Positions 1-12,400 of a stretch of DNA of 64,000 bases are shown piece after piece. The notes under the pieces are model-generated. The model saw nothing but the letters and a program-made list of their open reading frames with translations, searched no databases and had not been told where the DNA came from. Source of the DNA: Chrysoperla carnea (lineage: Eukaryota > Arthropoda > Insecta > Neuroptera > Chrysopidae); the NCBI RefSeq assembly GCF_905475395.1, contig NC_058340.1, positions 67,558,181-67,622,180 of the forward strand. The letters run 5' to 3'. How positions within the stretch are numbered: the stretch's first letter is position 1; each line of letters starts with the position of its first letter. The translations under genes and the position numbers were made by a program.

Positions 1-605
1 CATCCAAAAATTTGCAGTAATTTTGAAAATGGAACAACCAAAGCACACCCTGACCCCAAAAATTAAACTAACTTGATTTATCTATAAATGGATTCGGAAT
101 GAAATATTGTTTCTTGCCGAGAAGTGTTATCACCTTATCTTTAATTTTTCTCATTTTCCAAGGGAATCTTATGTATTATTTCTCCTAGACTTTTTTCCTG
201 TCCAGGCGAGATTTTCCTTAATTCATATCGTGCTTGCTAATGAAGAAAAATAGACTTACGATGCAAAAATTTACCGCTTAGGAAAAACAGGCTAGAAACA
301 GAAATAATATTAAGATTTAATTTTGTTCTTTATATAATTTGTTTATCATATCTGTAATAAAATTGCCTATAATAAAAAGAAATTAGATTAATCACATAGG
401 TATACATTATTTCTCCAATCTGTTTTAACCACCGATACTGCACTGCGGAATTCCGCGCGGATCGAACTAGTCTTAAATATTTTAAGTATTAATTACAAAA
501 ATGGTATTCTGAATCCTTATTATAAAATCTCCAAAATTTAAAAAAAGAAAATTGGTCGAAAAACAAAGTTTTTATTGAAATAAAAATAAAAAATAAAAAA
601 AGCAT
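1..605. other. Flank downstream of AK7; no gene seen
   Basis: No coding exon is visible here. About 120-475 is AT-rich sequence similar to 33008-33300: both contain a stretch like 'agaaataatattaagattta' followed by 'catatctgtaataaaatt' and end in a 'gatcga' motif, so it is probably a dispersed repeat. On the minus strand, an AATAAA polyadenylation hexamer lies at 576-571, about 30 nt past the AK7 stop codon. Confidence 0.5.
571..576 (-). terminator. Candidate poly(A) signal of AK7
   Basis: The plus strand reads tttatt, which is AATAAA on the minus strand, 30 nt after the AK7 stop codon. Hexamer and distance both fit a cleavage/polyadenylation signal, but AT-rich DNA gives such hexamers often. 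Confidence 0.45.
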
Positions 606-3600
606 TCACTTTGGAGATTTTTCATTGAATTTTTTACGATTTTCAACGCATTGTCGTAACGTCTTTAACTCATCAACATTACCAACAACAGCATCTTGCA
701 ACTGTTGAATGGCTTCCATAAATACACCTGCAGCTTCAGTGTAAGCCGGATCAAACATTCGCCCTTCTGGATTCTCTTTAAATAAATACTCAGCTAAATA
801 ATCAATAGGATCATCCGGTTTGATTTTCGCCACTTCTAATAAACCTTTTGTGAGTGTTGGAAATATATATTTGACTAAATAATCACGTAATGGTACACTT
901 TGAACAGCCAGAATTTCAGCTTCCTCTTTTTCCATTTCTAACATCATTTCAGCCCAATTTTCCATTTTTAATAAACGTTCCTTTTCTAGTTTTTCTTTCA
1001 ATGCTTGTTGTTCTTTCTGTACGCGTTCTTCATCTGCGATACGTTGTAATTCAGCCAAACGTGCCTCCTCTTCTAATTCGGCTTTGCTTGGACCTAAATG
1101 TCGATGTTTACCGATAATTTTACAAATTTGTTGGAATACATTCTCCATTTCTGGGCTATTATCTTGCATCACGTCAATTATATCAGGATGAACTTCGGCT
1201 TCGTCATAAAAATTTAATACGGTTTCTTCTTCGGTGTTAAGTGCACGAAATTCTTCAAGGCGACGCATCATATGTGTTTCAACGTAATGAGTACCTAGTT
1301 AAAAATATAATGTAGATAAAAGATTTACTACGTCATTACGTATGTTTATCCTTGTCTGTTGTGAGATTTGGCATTTTTGGGTGCATCGCAAGCCTCCGCG
1401 GATTAAAAACAGTAAAACTTTTTTTATCAAAATTTTTCAAAATGGATTTTTAGCAGGGAATATTCATGAAATTTAAATTTGGTTCAAATATTTTTCTTCC
1501 GTAACTTTAATGACTGGACATTTCAACTAAACCATTATTTTAGTTATTAATAAAAGTGCAAATTCAGTGAGGGCATTTAAAAATTTCTAAAACGGAAATT
1601 CAAATTTTTATACGGACGTGACATCATAGTACTGGCTTGTCAAATTTGTTGACATACTGTATGATATTAATTACTTACATTTTATATGGTATTTTATTAA
1701 ATTATACTATTCTACGGCTTTTTATTAGAAAACTTAATAATAACGAGTGTAAATTTTGTTTTGTAAATTCATTTTTTTAAAGTGTAAATTATACATTGAA
1801 CTTTCAAAAATTGACAGATCACGTACTTATACGTCATCAACAGAGAGCGCCAAAAAGCTGCGTTTAAATATCTCAAAATTATAATGTATTTTAGATATTT
1901 TTTACACTTAAATACAGTATTTTTAAGCAGTATTTATATTTTTTACTTTTTTATAACGGTGTAAACAATGAATTAAAATTATTAACAAAAAATACATGAA
2001 TATTCCCTATTTTTTCCTACTGGTTTTGTTTAGTAAATGGACATTTCTTTTCTTCTTTGCCCCCTTTAGCTATTACATAAGATTTTATGGCCAGTGAATT
2101 TATCCTAACTTAGTATAAGATACCAACCTTGCACTTCGGATTCCGGTAAATTCATTACACGTTCGCATAAAAATTCATCGGTTGCCGTTAATGAGATGGC
2201 ATATTGTGGCATTATTAGTTTATTGACATTTAGTCCTTGGTCCATATCTTCTCCATCTAATTCCTCCTCTTCGTCCCCGTTTAAACCAAATAAATCTTTT
2301 GCTTCGTCCACGGTTTTTGGATAACCGTCTAGGACCCAACCTTGATTTAGTAGTTTATTCGTGTACATTTTCTGTTTAATCAACTTTGTAAGAAGTTCTG
2401 GGGTTATTTTTCCATTTTTACTTTCATTTTGAATTTCTTCCAATTGAATTCGATAATCTTCGGCTGTAGGCTTTTCATCTTGATCTGTTTCATCAATATC
2501 GTCTTCTTCTTCTTCCACATCCTCATCCCCTGCAAATAATCCCACAAATTTTGATTTTTGACAAAAAAACTTGTGTATTTAAAAATTTAAGTTGAAAAAA
2601 TATGCAGATTTCGAAAAATATATCCTCAAAAATATTTTCTATGTGAAGATGCAGCTTGCTCTTTCTCTCATGGGTTTCACGTGTTGTCTTTGACTCGGAT
2701 ACGCTTTTTAACGAAGTCGGGCAAGATGGAAATTTAACAATCGAGACACAACAAGCATCACATCCACTTTCTGATAACTCGCCCGACTTCTTGCTACTTT
2801 CCAAGATATGGAGAAGGCTTAACTATATTAAAAACACTTTGATCTCCTTATACAGAATGTTCGATTTACATCTAGGCATATAAATATCACGAGTATGATA
2901 GAATACATGCGTTAAGCAATGCGTCTAAGTGAGAGGTATTATATACATGTGTTAAAGCTTCGATATGCGTTTGGAGTTTCTTAGTTGAATAGATAAACTA
3001 AACTACAACAGATATGCCTCGATACAAGTCACTTTTGCAATTTCCTACAACTCTTATAATACCTCTTACTTAGATGCATTGCTTAACGCATGTACCCTGT
3101 CATACTCGTGATATTTATATGCCTAAATGTAAATCGAAAATTCTGTATATTCTCAGATTGATCGGATATTAGGATCAATAAACCACATATATTTGTAACC
3201 TGTTTGAGAGACAATTTCTTGTGTCTGCCTCATGATCTTACAACTCACCGTCTTTTTCAGCTTCTAAGTTTTCGGCTTCAGCCTTCATTATCGCTTCTTC
3301 TAACCACGAAATTGTTTCTTCAATTACTGATTTTACATTCATGTATGTTAAGTGATAATGTTCACAAAGACGTTTTGCAATTCTTGTTTTACCCACGGCT
3401 GGTGGGCCATGTATCACTATTTTGATTGGTGCTAATTTTCTTGATTCCTGTAATATGAACAACTTTTATTTGAAACCTTTTTTCATAAATATCACTGTTT
3501 ACCCGGGAAAACTATTAAAGATAAGCAGTTGAAAATTAGTAGGTAGCTTCAACTTGAGATCTTGTAAAAGAGTCTCGAAAAACGAAAAAAAATTCCTTAA

Positions 3601-5729
3601 AAAACTTTCGAAAATGTGCTAAACTTTTTTTAATTATTTAAAATAAAGCAAGCATTTCAACAATTAACTCAGTCAATTGTTTGTTTTCACTGGTTATGTA
3701 CGTAATCGTTTTTATGATATTTGCACATACCTTAAATTCCTGACAAATTGACAGGGCATTCTGCGGTAAACTTAAATCCGTTTGCCATGTAAAATTTAAT
3801 TCATTTAAAATATAATCGGGTTCAAGTGCTAAATTCACTGTCACACGTTCATAAACCGTTTGAGTAATACTTGGATACAATAGTGCTTCCTCCACTAAAA
3901 CATAAACAACTTCCCCTGTCCCCATAGTTTTACCAATTGCCTTGACAATCGTACGAAATCGTGATAATTGCTGTTCCACACCCAAAATATATTGTTTGCC
4001 AATTTTCGGTAAAGCACGTATAATGGCCACGATAATATTTGCCAAATCTTTAACATGAATTAATGGTATAAAATTTTTACCATTGCCAATTATTGGTAAA
4101 CGTTCTGGATAATTTAGCCATGCCCATTCAAATAGGAAACTTAGGTCATTTTCTGCTAATCCATATACAATTCCCGCAGCAACAACGATTGTTTTAAATT
4201 TATTCGGGAATTCCTTTCCATATTTTACGGTTTTCTTTTCTAAGTTCGTATGGATTTTATAGTTTGGATGAGGTTTACGTTTTCGATAATCATCCTCCTG
4301 GAATGGTAAGGACGTATCGTATGGGTTTAACGGTTTTGTAAGGGCCCATGTCATAACTGTTGAAATTAAAATAAATACTCGTAATTCTTGTAAAACTTTA
4401 AATTTTTTTGGTGACTCTTCGCTCATTTGTGCTAAACGTTTCTGAAAGTCATCCAAAACCCAATTGGCTACCACAACTTCTTCCGGATCATTGGTTATAT
4501 CAAATATAACCACGGAACATTTAAATAACTTTGTTAAAAATTCTTCGGTTTGTTCAAATTTCAAAATTTCATGGACATCGTCTAAATGTTTGATTGATTT
4601 TTGTTGAACTGTTCCAATTATTTGCCATGTTTTCGCTACTTTATGAAATAGAGTTTCTTTCACAAAAATTTCATCAGATTCGCCTTCTCCCCAGTCTGCT
4701 TCTTCTTCCTGAATTTAGGCAAAATATATCAAAATTCGTGAATTAAATGAAAAAATTGCGAAGTGTCTGAAATTACACACATAAAACCGGAACAGAAAAT
4801 TCAGGTTTTTATATCCTACATATATGGAATATACCATGTGTGTTTGTACCATCTAGGGATATACATATCTGTAGTATGACAGAATACATACGTTTAGTAA
4901 TGCATCTAAACGAAAGGTATTATATACATGTGTTGTAAGACTACAGATACGATACGACAGATCTTCTGTTGTGTGCAGTGATGATTGATGAACTTACTAG
5001 TTATCTGTAACTAAAAAACTCCCACTCTCCAAGCGTCTTCCAACTAATGTTCAATACATGTATATAATACCTCTCGCTTAGATGCATTACTAAACGGATG
5101 TATTCTGTCATACTACAGATATGTGTCTGCCTGGATGGTACAAACACACATGGTATATCAAGGTATATTAATTTTAGTCCCAAGTTTGAAACGCTTAGAA
5201 ATATTGATGATACAATCAAAATTTTGATAAAGGTAGGTGCCCATAGCATGATAACTCAAAAACGAAAAAACTATAGAGCTGAAATTTTTATAGCTTACTC
5301 AGGACGTAAAAAGTGAGCTTAAATTCGTAAAAGAGCAACATAAGTCAATTGGGTCTTGGGTCCGTAAGATCCATCTTGTAAACCATTTTAAATGGAAAAA
5401 ATGTTTAAATGTAAAAAATTTTCCTTGTAAAAAAATCAACAACTTTTGTGCTTTGAAATGTCTATGGTGAACTTCACAATTTTTAATTAATTTTCACATT
5501 TAGCTTGTATTACCTCCTCTTGCTCTTCTCTGCTTGATTCTTCTTCATTCATGTTATGAAATTCTTTAAATTTTTCACCGCTTAGAACATTGACTATTTC
5601 TTCGTTATTGAATGTATCCAATTGATTGATAAAAATTCGATGAGGAATGTATGGTAATTCATCTTCGGGGATTTCATTGTTTGCGGTTGGTGCGAATAAA
5701 TCGATTGATTGATTCGATTTTTCGGACAT
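606..5729 (-). CDS. AK7: Adenylate kinase 7 (AK7), five exons
   Basis: Exons (minus): 5729-5514, 4708-3731, 3447-3249, 2529-2128, 1294-606; all junctions are GT-AG and in phase, giving 827 aa (837 if the in-frame ATG at 5759 is used; human AK7 is about 720). AK7 makes ADP from ATP and AMP and supports motile cilia and sperm axonemes. Residues 73-398 resemble the extended-SDR-like N-terminal part of AK7 (YG and HVKDLA motifs). A Walker A loop GPPAVGKT lies at 412-419. The nucleotide-lid signature GWVLDGYP is at 528-535. Two acidic runs lie near 468-483 and 552-562. A long coiled-coil follows, then a Dpy-30 motif at about 730-780 (PLRDYL...PDDPIDYLAEYL), which docks to axonemal/AKAP-type partners. 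Domain order matches vertebrate AK7. The choice between the two start codons is unsettled. Introns carry two related foldback elements. Confidence 0.93.
1461..2011. repeat. Dispersed element A with short inverted termini
   Basis: The left end reads gcagggaatattcatg (about 1460) and the right end catgaatattccct (about 1998-2011), so the termini are inverted copies. The right 150 bp matches, in reverse, 59502-59640 and 62689-62775 (shared text such as attgtttacaccgttata). It fills most of AK7 intron 4 (1295-2127). It looks like a non-autonomous DNA transposon; no coding sequence is seen. Confidence 0.6.
2849..3149. mobile_element. Foldback MITE in AK7 intron 3
   Basis: Left arm about 2849-2953 and right arm about 3054-3149 are near-perfect reverse complements over roughly 95 bp (for example gcgttaagcaatgcgtctaa versus ttagatgcattgcttaacgc), with a short unique centre. 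It lies inside intron 3 (2530-3248). The inner arm matches the element at 4830-5158, so two members of one family sit in one gene. Confidence 0.8.
3655..3691. repeat. Palindrome-containing dispersed repeat, copy 1
   Basis: A 37-bp stretch contains a near-palindrome, caattaactcagtcaattg. Near-identical copies are at 39045-39081 (same orientation), 43240-43270 and 44660-44696 (reverse). Here it lies in AK7 intron 2 (3448-3730), about 40 bp inside the donor. It is probably the terminus of a transposon family. Confidence 0.65.
4830..5158. mobile_element. Foldback MITE in AK7 intron 1
   Basis: Left arm (about 4830-4935, from tataccatgtgtgtttgtac) and right arm (about 5055-5158, ending gtacaaacacacatggtata) are inverted copies of about 100 bp. 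The inner arm resembles the element at 2849-3149 (acagaatacatacg versus atagaatacatgcg). No ORF is seen. It is directly followed by another dispersed repeat at 5161. Confidence 0.8.
5159..5465 (+). repeat. Dispersed repeat B, plus copy
   Basis: Begins aggtatattaattttagtc and ends near caacaacttttg. Related copies are at about 6755-7020 (reverse) and 38600-38925 (same orientation). Shared landmarks are a 'cttagaaatattgatg' segment, a 'tcaattgggtcttgggt' segment and a final 'aaaaaatcaacaactttt' segment. A family of this kind is typical of non-autonomous insect repeats; no coding capacity is seen. Confidence 0.7.
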
Positions 5730-5934
5730 TTTTGTTTTAGTTTTAGCTTTGATAAACAAATAAAAATTGGATTTGTAGTTTTAAAAACAAGATGTTTTAT
5801 TTATGTTTGAAAGAAAAGTGGTTGAAAATTGTTGGTAGCCATGAAAAAGGGAATTTATTTATTTTATTGATAATTGAGAGTTGCTATCCCAACAACTGGC
5901 GATAGTAATAGGGCTTTTCATTTACAAAATGATT

Positions 5935-6290
5935 CTTTTTTGTTTTGGACTGTTTTCAATCAAGTAAAGACATATCTTATATCTTCCATCTTTGTCAAAA
6001 AGCACTGCTTGAAAAAGATAAAATATATTTAACTTTCTTAGGTTGAATAATTTTTTGAAAACTGGCCGAATCAAAAGCAAATCGATGAAAAGGTCTATTC
6101 GTATTAATTAAAACAGGAAGTGGATCCGTTTTCAGTAGTTCCAATTTAGACTACCAGGTTACTTACCATTTATCAATAAAGTCCTTCACACTCGTCACTT
6201 ACTTTGTCCAACTTATTACTATCTGTCCGAAATAATAATGAATCGTAATTGAAATGAAAAGATCTATTACAAAATCTCGTTTTTTGATTC
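5935..6290. repeat. Dispersed repeat fragment shared with 36236-36370
   Basis: The segment aaatcgatgaaaaggtctat near 6080 is matched in reverse by tagaccttttcatcgattt near 36258. Flanking text (caagtaaagacatatctt and aaaaagcactgcttgaaaa) has diverged counterparts at 36290-36365. A further piece (gtggatccgttttcagtagt, about 6120) resembles 57190-57215 in Nup155 intron 3. It is a decayed interspersed repeat of unknown class. Confidence 0.45.
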
Positions 6291-6754
6291 GATTTACCTA
6301 ATTGGGTAAAATCTTTTAAACTGTTGATAGAATTTCAAATGTAGAAAATCTTTATTTTATTTAAAAACAAACAACTTTTGTCGGAAACATTTTTTATATA
6401 AATTCAATAGATTTGGCGCAATTTCAAAACTTTCAAAAATTATAAAATTCTAACAATAATTTTAATCGTTTTATTTATTTATATCATTTTATTTATAAAA
6501 TAAAAAATGTTAATGAATTAATATGAAAATAAAAGATTGACGCCATCATGAAAAATCATGTGCATCATATGAAACGTGGGGTTAAAGGTTTTAAAACTTT
6601 ACACGTGAGATTGATAAAATTAAATATATTTAAAAAAGATTAGATATTTAGCATTTCTTAGATTTGTCATAATTTTTGAGATACCGGGTAAGATGGGGTT
6701 AATCAAAATAGTTAATTTTCTTGCAGCAAAACTTCGAAAAAGATTTTCAGTGAA

Positions 6755-7020
6755 TAGATTTTTTGTTCTATCTCTAACTGTTTATAAGATTGAAGACCCA
6801 ATTGACCTTTGTTGCTCATTTACAAATTCAAATTTGATATCTCTTTTCGTTTTCGAGTTATCGTGTCGATGAACAGACGGACGGACAACCGAAAGTAGAC
6901 TAATTAATTGATTTTATAAACATCTATACCAAAATTTTGGTGCTCGAATCATAAATATTTCTAAGCGTTACAAACTTGGGACTAAAATTAGTATACTTTG
7001 ATGTATATTTCATAAACTTT
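6755..7020 (-). repeat. Dispersed repeat B, minus copy
   Basis: Reverse complement of the family at 5159-5465: it reads tctaagcgttacaaacttgg and gggactaaaattagtatact near its right end, and gttctatctctaactgttt near its left end. It also carries the acagacggacggacaac stretch, like the tctgtctatctgtctatc stretch of the 38600-38925 copy. Confidence 0.7.
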
Positions 7021-7958
7021 TAGTTCAGCTATCAAATGGCTACGAAAAGAGGCTTGACGCCCATTTTACACGTTCGAAAGAGTAGCTGTGTTCGATATGT
7101 GTCGTCAAGTTCCCATTGTTCGAACTTTGATTGTCAAATTAACGCCAATTGGACAATTTGATCACACAGATCGAACACAGCTATTTTTCATAAATATTAT
7201 TCAGTAGCTTAGATATTTAAATAACATAATTTTTGTACATTTATTAGTGCATTTTGATTAACTGCTCTAAGAGCATGACAATTATCAATTTTAAAAGATG
7301 CAAATAAATTAATTTATTTATCTTAATGACCTTATTTTGACTTTGGCTTTAGCTTCCTAATTCTTAATCAATGTAAAATAATGTCACATTATTTTTCTAA
7401 AATGACACTTTACGTTTATCTCTACACTGCTTGCCTTCCGAAACATTTGAGTTTGGTAAATTTAGGTCTATGGTTGTATGAAAATTAAATTTTTGCTATT
7501 AAAAAAAGTAGCTCGATATTGTGGTAGATACAGATTCGGAATAATTTTTTCCGTAAAAAAATCCATATTGATATTTATTTGTTATCTACTCTCAAAATCC
7601 CTAAACACTTGTAAAGTATCTAAATCTAAATAAAATCATAAACAAATATTATTCTACAATAATAATATTAAAGAGATAGTTGTTGCAAATCAATTTAAGG
7701 TCAACCGTGGCAGATAACTTTTTTTAACGATCATGGCCAAACTATATATTGATAAAAAAAAATTACTGTATTTAAATTATATTTTATTGCATTTTTGATA
7801 AGAAAAATATGATTATATAAATGTATATAAAACATATTTGACATAATGATATTTGACATAAATGTATTTTTAACAAAACAAAATTTATTAATACAAAATT
7901 CAATCAAATGGCTCACATAGTTTATTTTTTATACACTACATATATTTAATAGAAAGCT

Positions 7959-8130
7959 AGATTAGGTTAGGTTAGGTAAGAGTGGCTGTCCTGTGTGGGA
8001 CACACTTAGACCATAGGGTCCGTTGTGAAATCGGTGTATCCGTTTAGAAGCTACGATGCCACAAACACACACATAGCGGTCAAACTTATAACACCCTTCT
8101 TTTTGGATCGGGGATTAAAAATACATGTGT
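7959..8130 (+). repeat. TTAGG-like run plus dispersed repeat C
   Basis: About four TTAGG-type units (attaggttaggttaggtaag, 7962-7981) are followed at once by gagtggctgtcctgtgtggg, which has a relative at 58273-58345. The tail (8036-8130) has the elements tccgtttagaagctacgatg, cataacgcc-like text and a final run ending gattaaaaa. That tail recurs at 20480-20560, 29090-29190 and 39600-39775. Confidence 0.6.
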
Positions 8131-8399
8131 ATTTTGTCAATAATGCCTCTTTAATTTAAACTTATTGCCTAAACTGTTGAGAACACATAAGCGAAAACCG
8201 ATAAGTACAAGATTTCCAAGTGACCAAGTGAATTTTTCAGCCAAGTGTTTTATTCTAATACCATAAACAGAATCGATAAAATCAATTAGACTTCAACATT
8301 CACTTTTAAAATATTAGAAATAAAGTGTTCTATATGTCGGTCACACGACTGCTTTTCAAATTTTCGACAATAATATTAGAAAATAAACAATTTTAATTA

Positions 8400-8540
8400 A
8401 TTGTTTTCAATAATTTTAATTTGACAATTACTATACCATTTATATGTAAACAATTCAAATTTTTAGTCAAAAGAGCTCCCTTTAACGCCATAATTATCCA
8501 CTGGAAGCGCTGGAGTCGATCTGAATGATTACACACCCAA
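8400..8540. repeat. Dispersed repeat D, inverted relative at 43310-43440
   Basis: The sequence attatccactggaagcgctg (8493-8513) is found in reverse complement at 43318-43340 (agcgcttccagtggataatt). The adjoining approximately 100 bp (gtaaacaattcaaattttta) also matches in reverse. The two copies lie 35 kb apart in opposite orientation. Confidence 0.6.
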
Positions 8541-9402
8541 TGAATTGAAAAATATGAATGTAATGTAAATAATCGGATTGGAATGCTTTGAATATAAAAA
8601 TGTATATTTATTTTGATTGTTAAAAATAATATTATACTATTAAATAAATTTTCTCAAATTTTATCATTTCATATATTTTTACCTAAATGTTTCGTTATCT
8701 TATCTTAGAACGCATAAAATTTGAGGTCATATAATAAATGCAAATAATGGAATAATTATACTTTTTTTTTTGCAATTTGTATAAACTTCCTCTCTTCTTA
8801 AAATTTGGACAATTATTTTTTTTATTTAATCAATGATTTTGTTAATTAATTTTTATTTTATTCAAAGTATTATATTTAGAAAAACTCAGGCGAAACCACC
8901 GACTATGCTGATCCCTCATTTTGCGTGTTTGATACAGATCAATATGTAGATAGCGCCTAATTTTTCAATTTATATTGAGTTTTTTGTTTGATAGTTACAA
9001 TATCGACTTTTTGAATCTTCGATAATATCGTAAAATTGATTTCACGTAGTAAATCACTTTCAAAACACATAATTTTTTATCAGAAGTTCAATATTTGATG
9101 CCCCTCTGCGACGATGCTCTAGCCCAGTGCCTAGTGTGCCTTATTTTGTTATAAATAGTATTAAATTTCCAATATACACCATATATACAAACCGTAGACG
9201 TATATGTCTATCCATAAAATTATATTAATAAAGTAATGTGTCATTACCGTGAAAACGCCTCAAATAAGACATGCACGGTGCGAATAGCATAGCCTATAGT
9301 AATCTGGGAATCAGCAGGGTGAATAAAATAGATGTTCGAATTTAGAATTAAGATAACATGTATTTATCAACTAATTTTTTTATCTTTTCGTTACAGGTAT
9401 CC

Positions 9403-12400
9403 ATGATGACTGAAAGTGGAAGTAATAATACGTCTTCGTTAACAGAACAAGGAACTGAGGAGGATACAAAATGTAATACGGTCGCATCGAATATTCCAAT
9501 ACCTCAAATCAAACAAATTAAAGAAGAATTAGATATATCGTTTACAGAATGTACACCATCCGCTTATTCACCGACAACTACCGTTATGCACGAGGTAAAA
9601 ATTTAAATTTCACGTGGAATACCTTAATAGTAATTATAAAACATAACAGAGGTACCGCAAATGGATCCCTAGTACCTAGACTAAGGAGTTGTCTATACCC
9701 TCAATGAGAACCACCTGTCACCCGAAGGTGACAGTCTTCAGATAAGAAATGCTATTTTAGGCAAATATCGAATCCAGAAGCCACGCAGAAAGCCCGCAGC
9801 ATCAAAACGTTGAGTACTTTACTGATCAAATTTAACAGGGGCGGTATCCTTTTCGATATAAACTAGAAAACTCGGATTTCTAAATTGTTTTAGAGATTTG
9901 AAAATGTAAAAAAAATCTTGTTATAATTGAATCCAATCATTGATTTTGATTCAAATTAAGATGAGCATTTCTGTGGACTGCATTATGAATTTTGTTAAAA
10001 TATAACCCCTACAGAATTCACAATAAAAATATTTAGTTAGATTTATAAAAATTATTATTAATTAGCTATAAACCGGTATCGATCTTCAGTAGCATTGAAA
10101 CCTTAAAATTAAAGTCAAAATAAAATTAAAATATGTTGTTTTTCATATTTTCAGATCGATTTTGGGCGATATTGTGAACAACGAGATCGATCTCCTTCGA
10201 GTCCAGATCGACAGCATTGCTCTTCGACCACGCAACCGATTGAAGAACATTCAAGAGCTGGTCACACTACGGTAAGAAGCATAATATTTATGAATTATGA
10301 TTGTCATAAATTTCACTTATCTGAGGAAATTTTTTTGAAACCATTCATATATAATACGCTTTTTACGAGTCATATAATTTGGGGGTTTTGTTAACTTGCT
10401 TATCTTACATTTTATGCTGCCGAAACTCGTATCGTCAAAACGCAGAAAAAGCTTTCTTTGCTGATAACTAAGTTTATGCTCCAAATGATCGAGCAATAGA
10501 ATACAACTAAGACTTGATAAAATGTATTTTCCCTTCAAAGGCGAGTAGGTTTTCCAAGCGACTCACATCACAAATTAATATTATCTTTCCTTTTACAGGA
10601 TGGTATTAAAGAAGAAGATTCACCGCGTAGATTATGTTTGGTATGTGGTGATGTTGCGTCAGGGTTTCATTACGGCGTTGCATCTTGCGAAGCATGCAAA
10701 GCTTTCTTTAAACGAACAATACAAGGTATAAATCTTGCATATTTGCTGTCAAAAATTGTATATTAACTGAATTTCTTCGTTTTTGTAGGTAATATTGAAT
10801 ATACTTGCCCGGCTGTTGGTGAATGCGAAATAAATAAACGAAGGCGTAAAGCGTGTCAAGCATGTAGATTTCGTAAATGTTTAAGATGTGGAATGTTAAA
10901 AGAAGGTGTAAGATTGGATAGAGTACGAGGTGGGCGCCAAAAATATCGTAGAAATCCAGATTTGTCTTTTCAAATGTTGGTTACAACTGCACAACGGCCA
11001 CAAATGTTAGAAGGTGAGAATCAACTATTTAAAAAATGTTTAAATTTCCAAATTACTGTTAATACTCACCGGAAATGTGAGATTTTAAAAAGAGTTTGTA
11101 ATAATTCTGAGTCACATTCAGAACTTTACCACAAAGACAGCTTATCAAATTGGATTCTTAGCATGCTTGTTCCAAAACTGTTATTGAAAACTAAACCTTC
11201 ATAGCTTTGGTTAGTTTACGTGTCTTAAAGACAGTTTTCCTCCATTATGATATCATATATGTGTTTTACCGCCTTTTCCGCTGATAGTTTCATTTATCAG
11301 TTCCTCAATTATTTTGACAGGCTGAGTACATCTCCTTTCTGCATATACCATGCACTACAAGAGCCCATCACAACCATTAATTAATTTTTTGTTGTGACGG
11401 TGCGAATTGAACCCGCTACACTAGGAATAAGATGTCCAATATTGGCAGTTAATATCCCAGAGAAAGACGAAATAGAATATCGAATTTTGTTTTTAATACA
11501 AATTTTTTTTACAGATATTAAAATGTTAGAAGCATTGAAAAATTGTGAACCAGACATGTTAGAAATAAATGTATCGTTAGAAGTGAGTAAACATAGAACA
11601 CTATCAATGTTAAGTGATTTATACGACAGAGAATTAGTTGGTATTATCGGTTGGGCAAAACAAATACCAGGATTTACAGATTTATCATTGAATGATGAAA
11701 TGCGTTTATTACAAAGTACATGGGCTGAAATACTCACATTAACATTAGCCTATAGATCAATGAAATTATTAGCTAGTGGTAAACTACGTTATGCAACTGA
11801 TTTTACACTAGATGAAAAACAAGCACGCGAATGTGGAGCTCATGAATTATATAATCGGGTAAGAACAATTTATTTTATTTACTTTGTTTAGAGTTTACTT
11901 GAGTCAATCGATAACCCGCTAGCTACAGTTTTTTACACCAAGCAGACTTAAACTTATACCCTTTTCATTTTTTACTCGGAGACCCAATAGTTTTAACTAT
12001 AAATTTTTACTCTTGTTTCTGATAGCGATTAAAATTGAATAAAAACCATTTAAAAACTTTGTTAGCTCAAGAAGACGGCTTATAAAATTTCTCATCTGAA
12101 CTGTAACAGTAAAAGTATCGACGCATTGGGACATATCAACTCTAGTAATATCCTGCACCAGAGGTGTCGCCTTAAAGATTTTCTTAACTTTGTTTTTTTG
12201 TTTCAGTGTTGCCATGTTGTGGAGCGATTGGAACGTTTGTCAATTTGTAAAGAAGAATACTTCCTATTAAAAGCTTTAGTACTTGCAAATTCCGATGTTC
12301 GCCTAGACGATTATCATGCTTTGAAAAAATTCAGGGAATCAATATTAGGAGCACTTTCAGATGCTGTAGGAATACTACGGTAAATAAAGAATTTAATTTA

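Larger units (their letters stand above)
5730..9396. other. AK7-ERR divergent intergenic region
   Basis: This 3.7-kb AT-rich spacer separates two divergently transcribed genes, so it should hold both promoters and any 5' noncoding exons. I could not place a TATA box or initiator with confidence. It contains repeat fragments (about 5935-6290, 6755-7020, 7959-8130, 8400-8540). ERR must have an upstream exon here, because its first coding exon starts at an acceptor (9396/9397). Confidence 0.6.

Noticed and set aside
2523..2804. 93-codon minus-strand frame upstream of AK7 exon 4
   Set aside because: Intronic sequence before the acceptor at 2530; its product does not continue the kinase domain.
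11381..11737. 118-codon minus-strand frame
   Set aside because: Antisense of the ERR ligand-binding domain exon.
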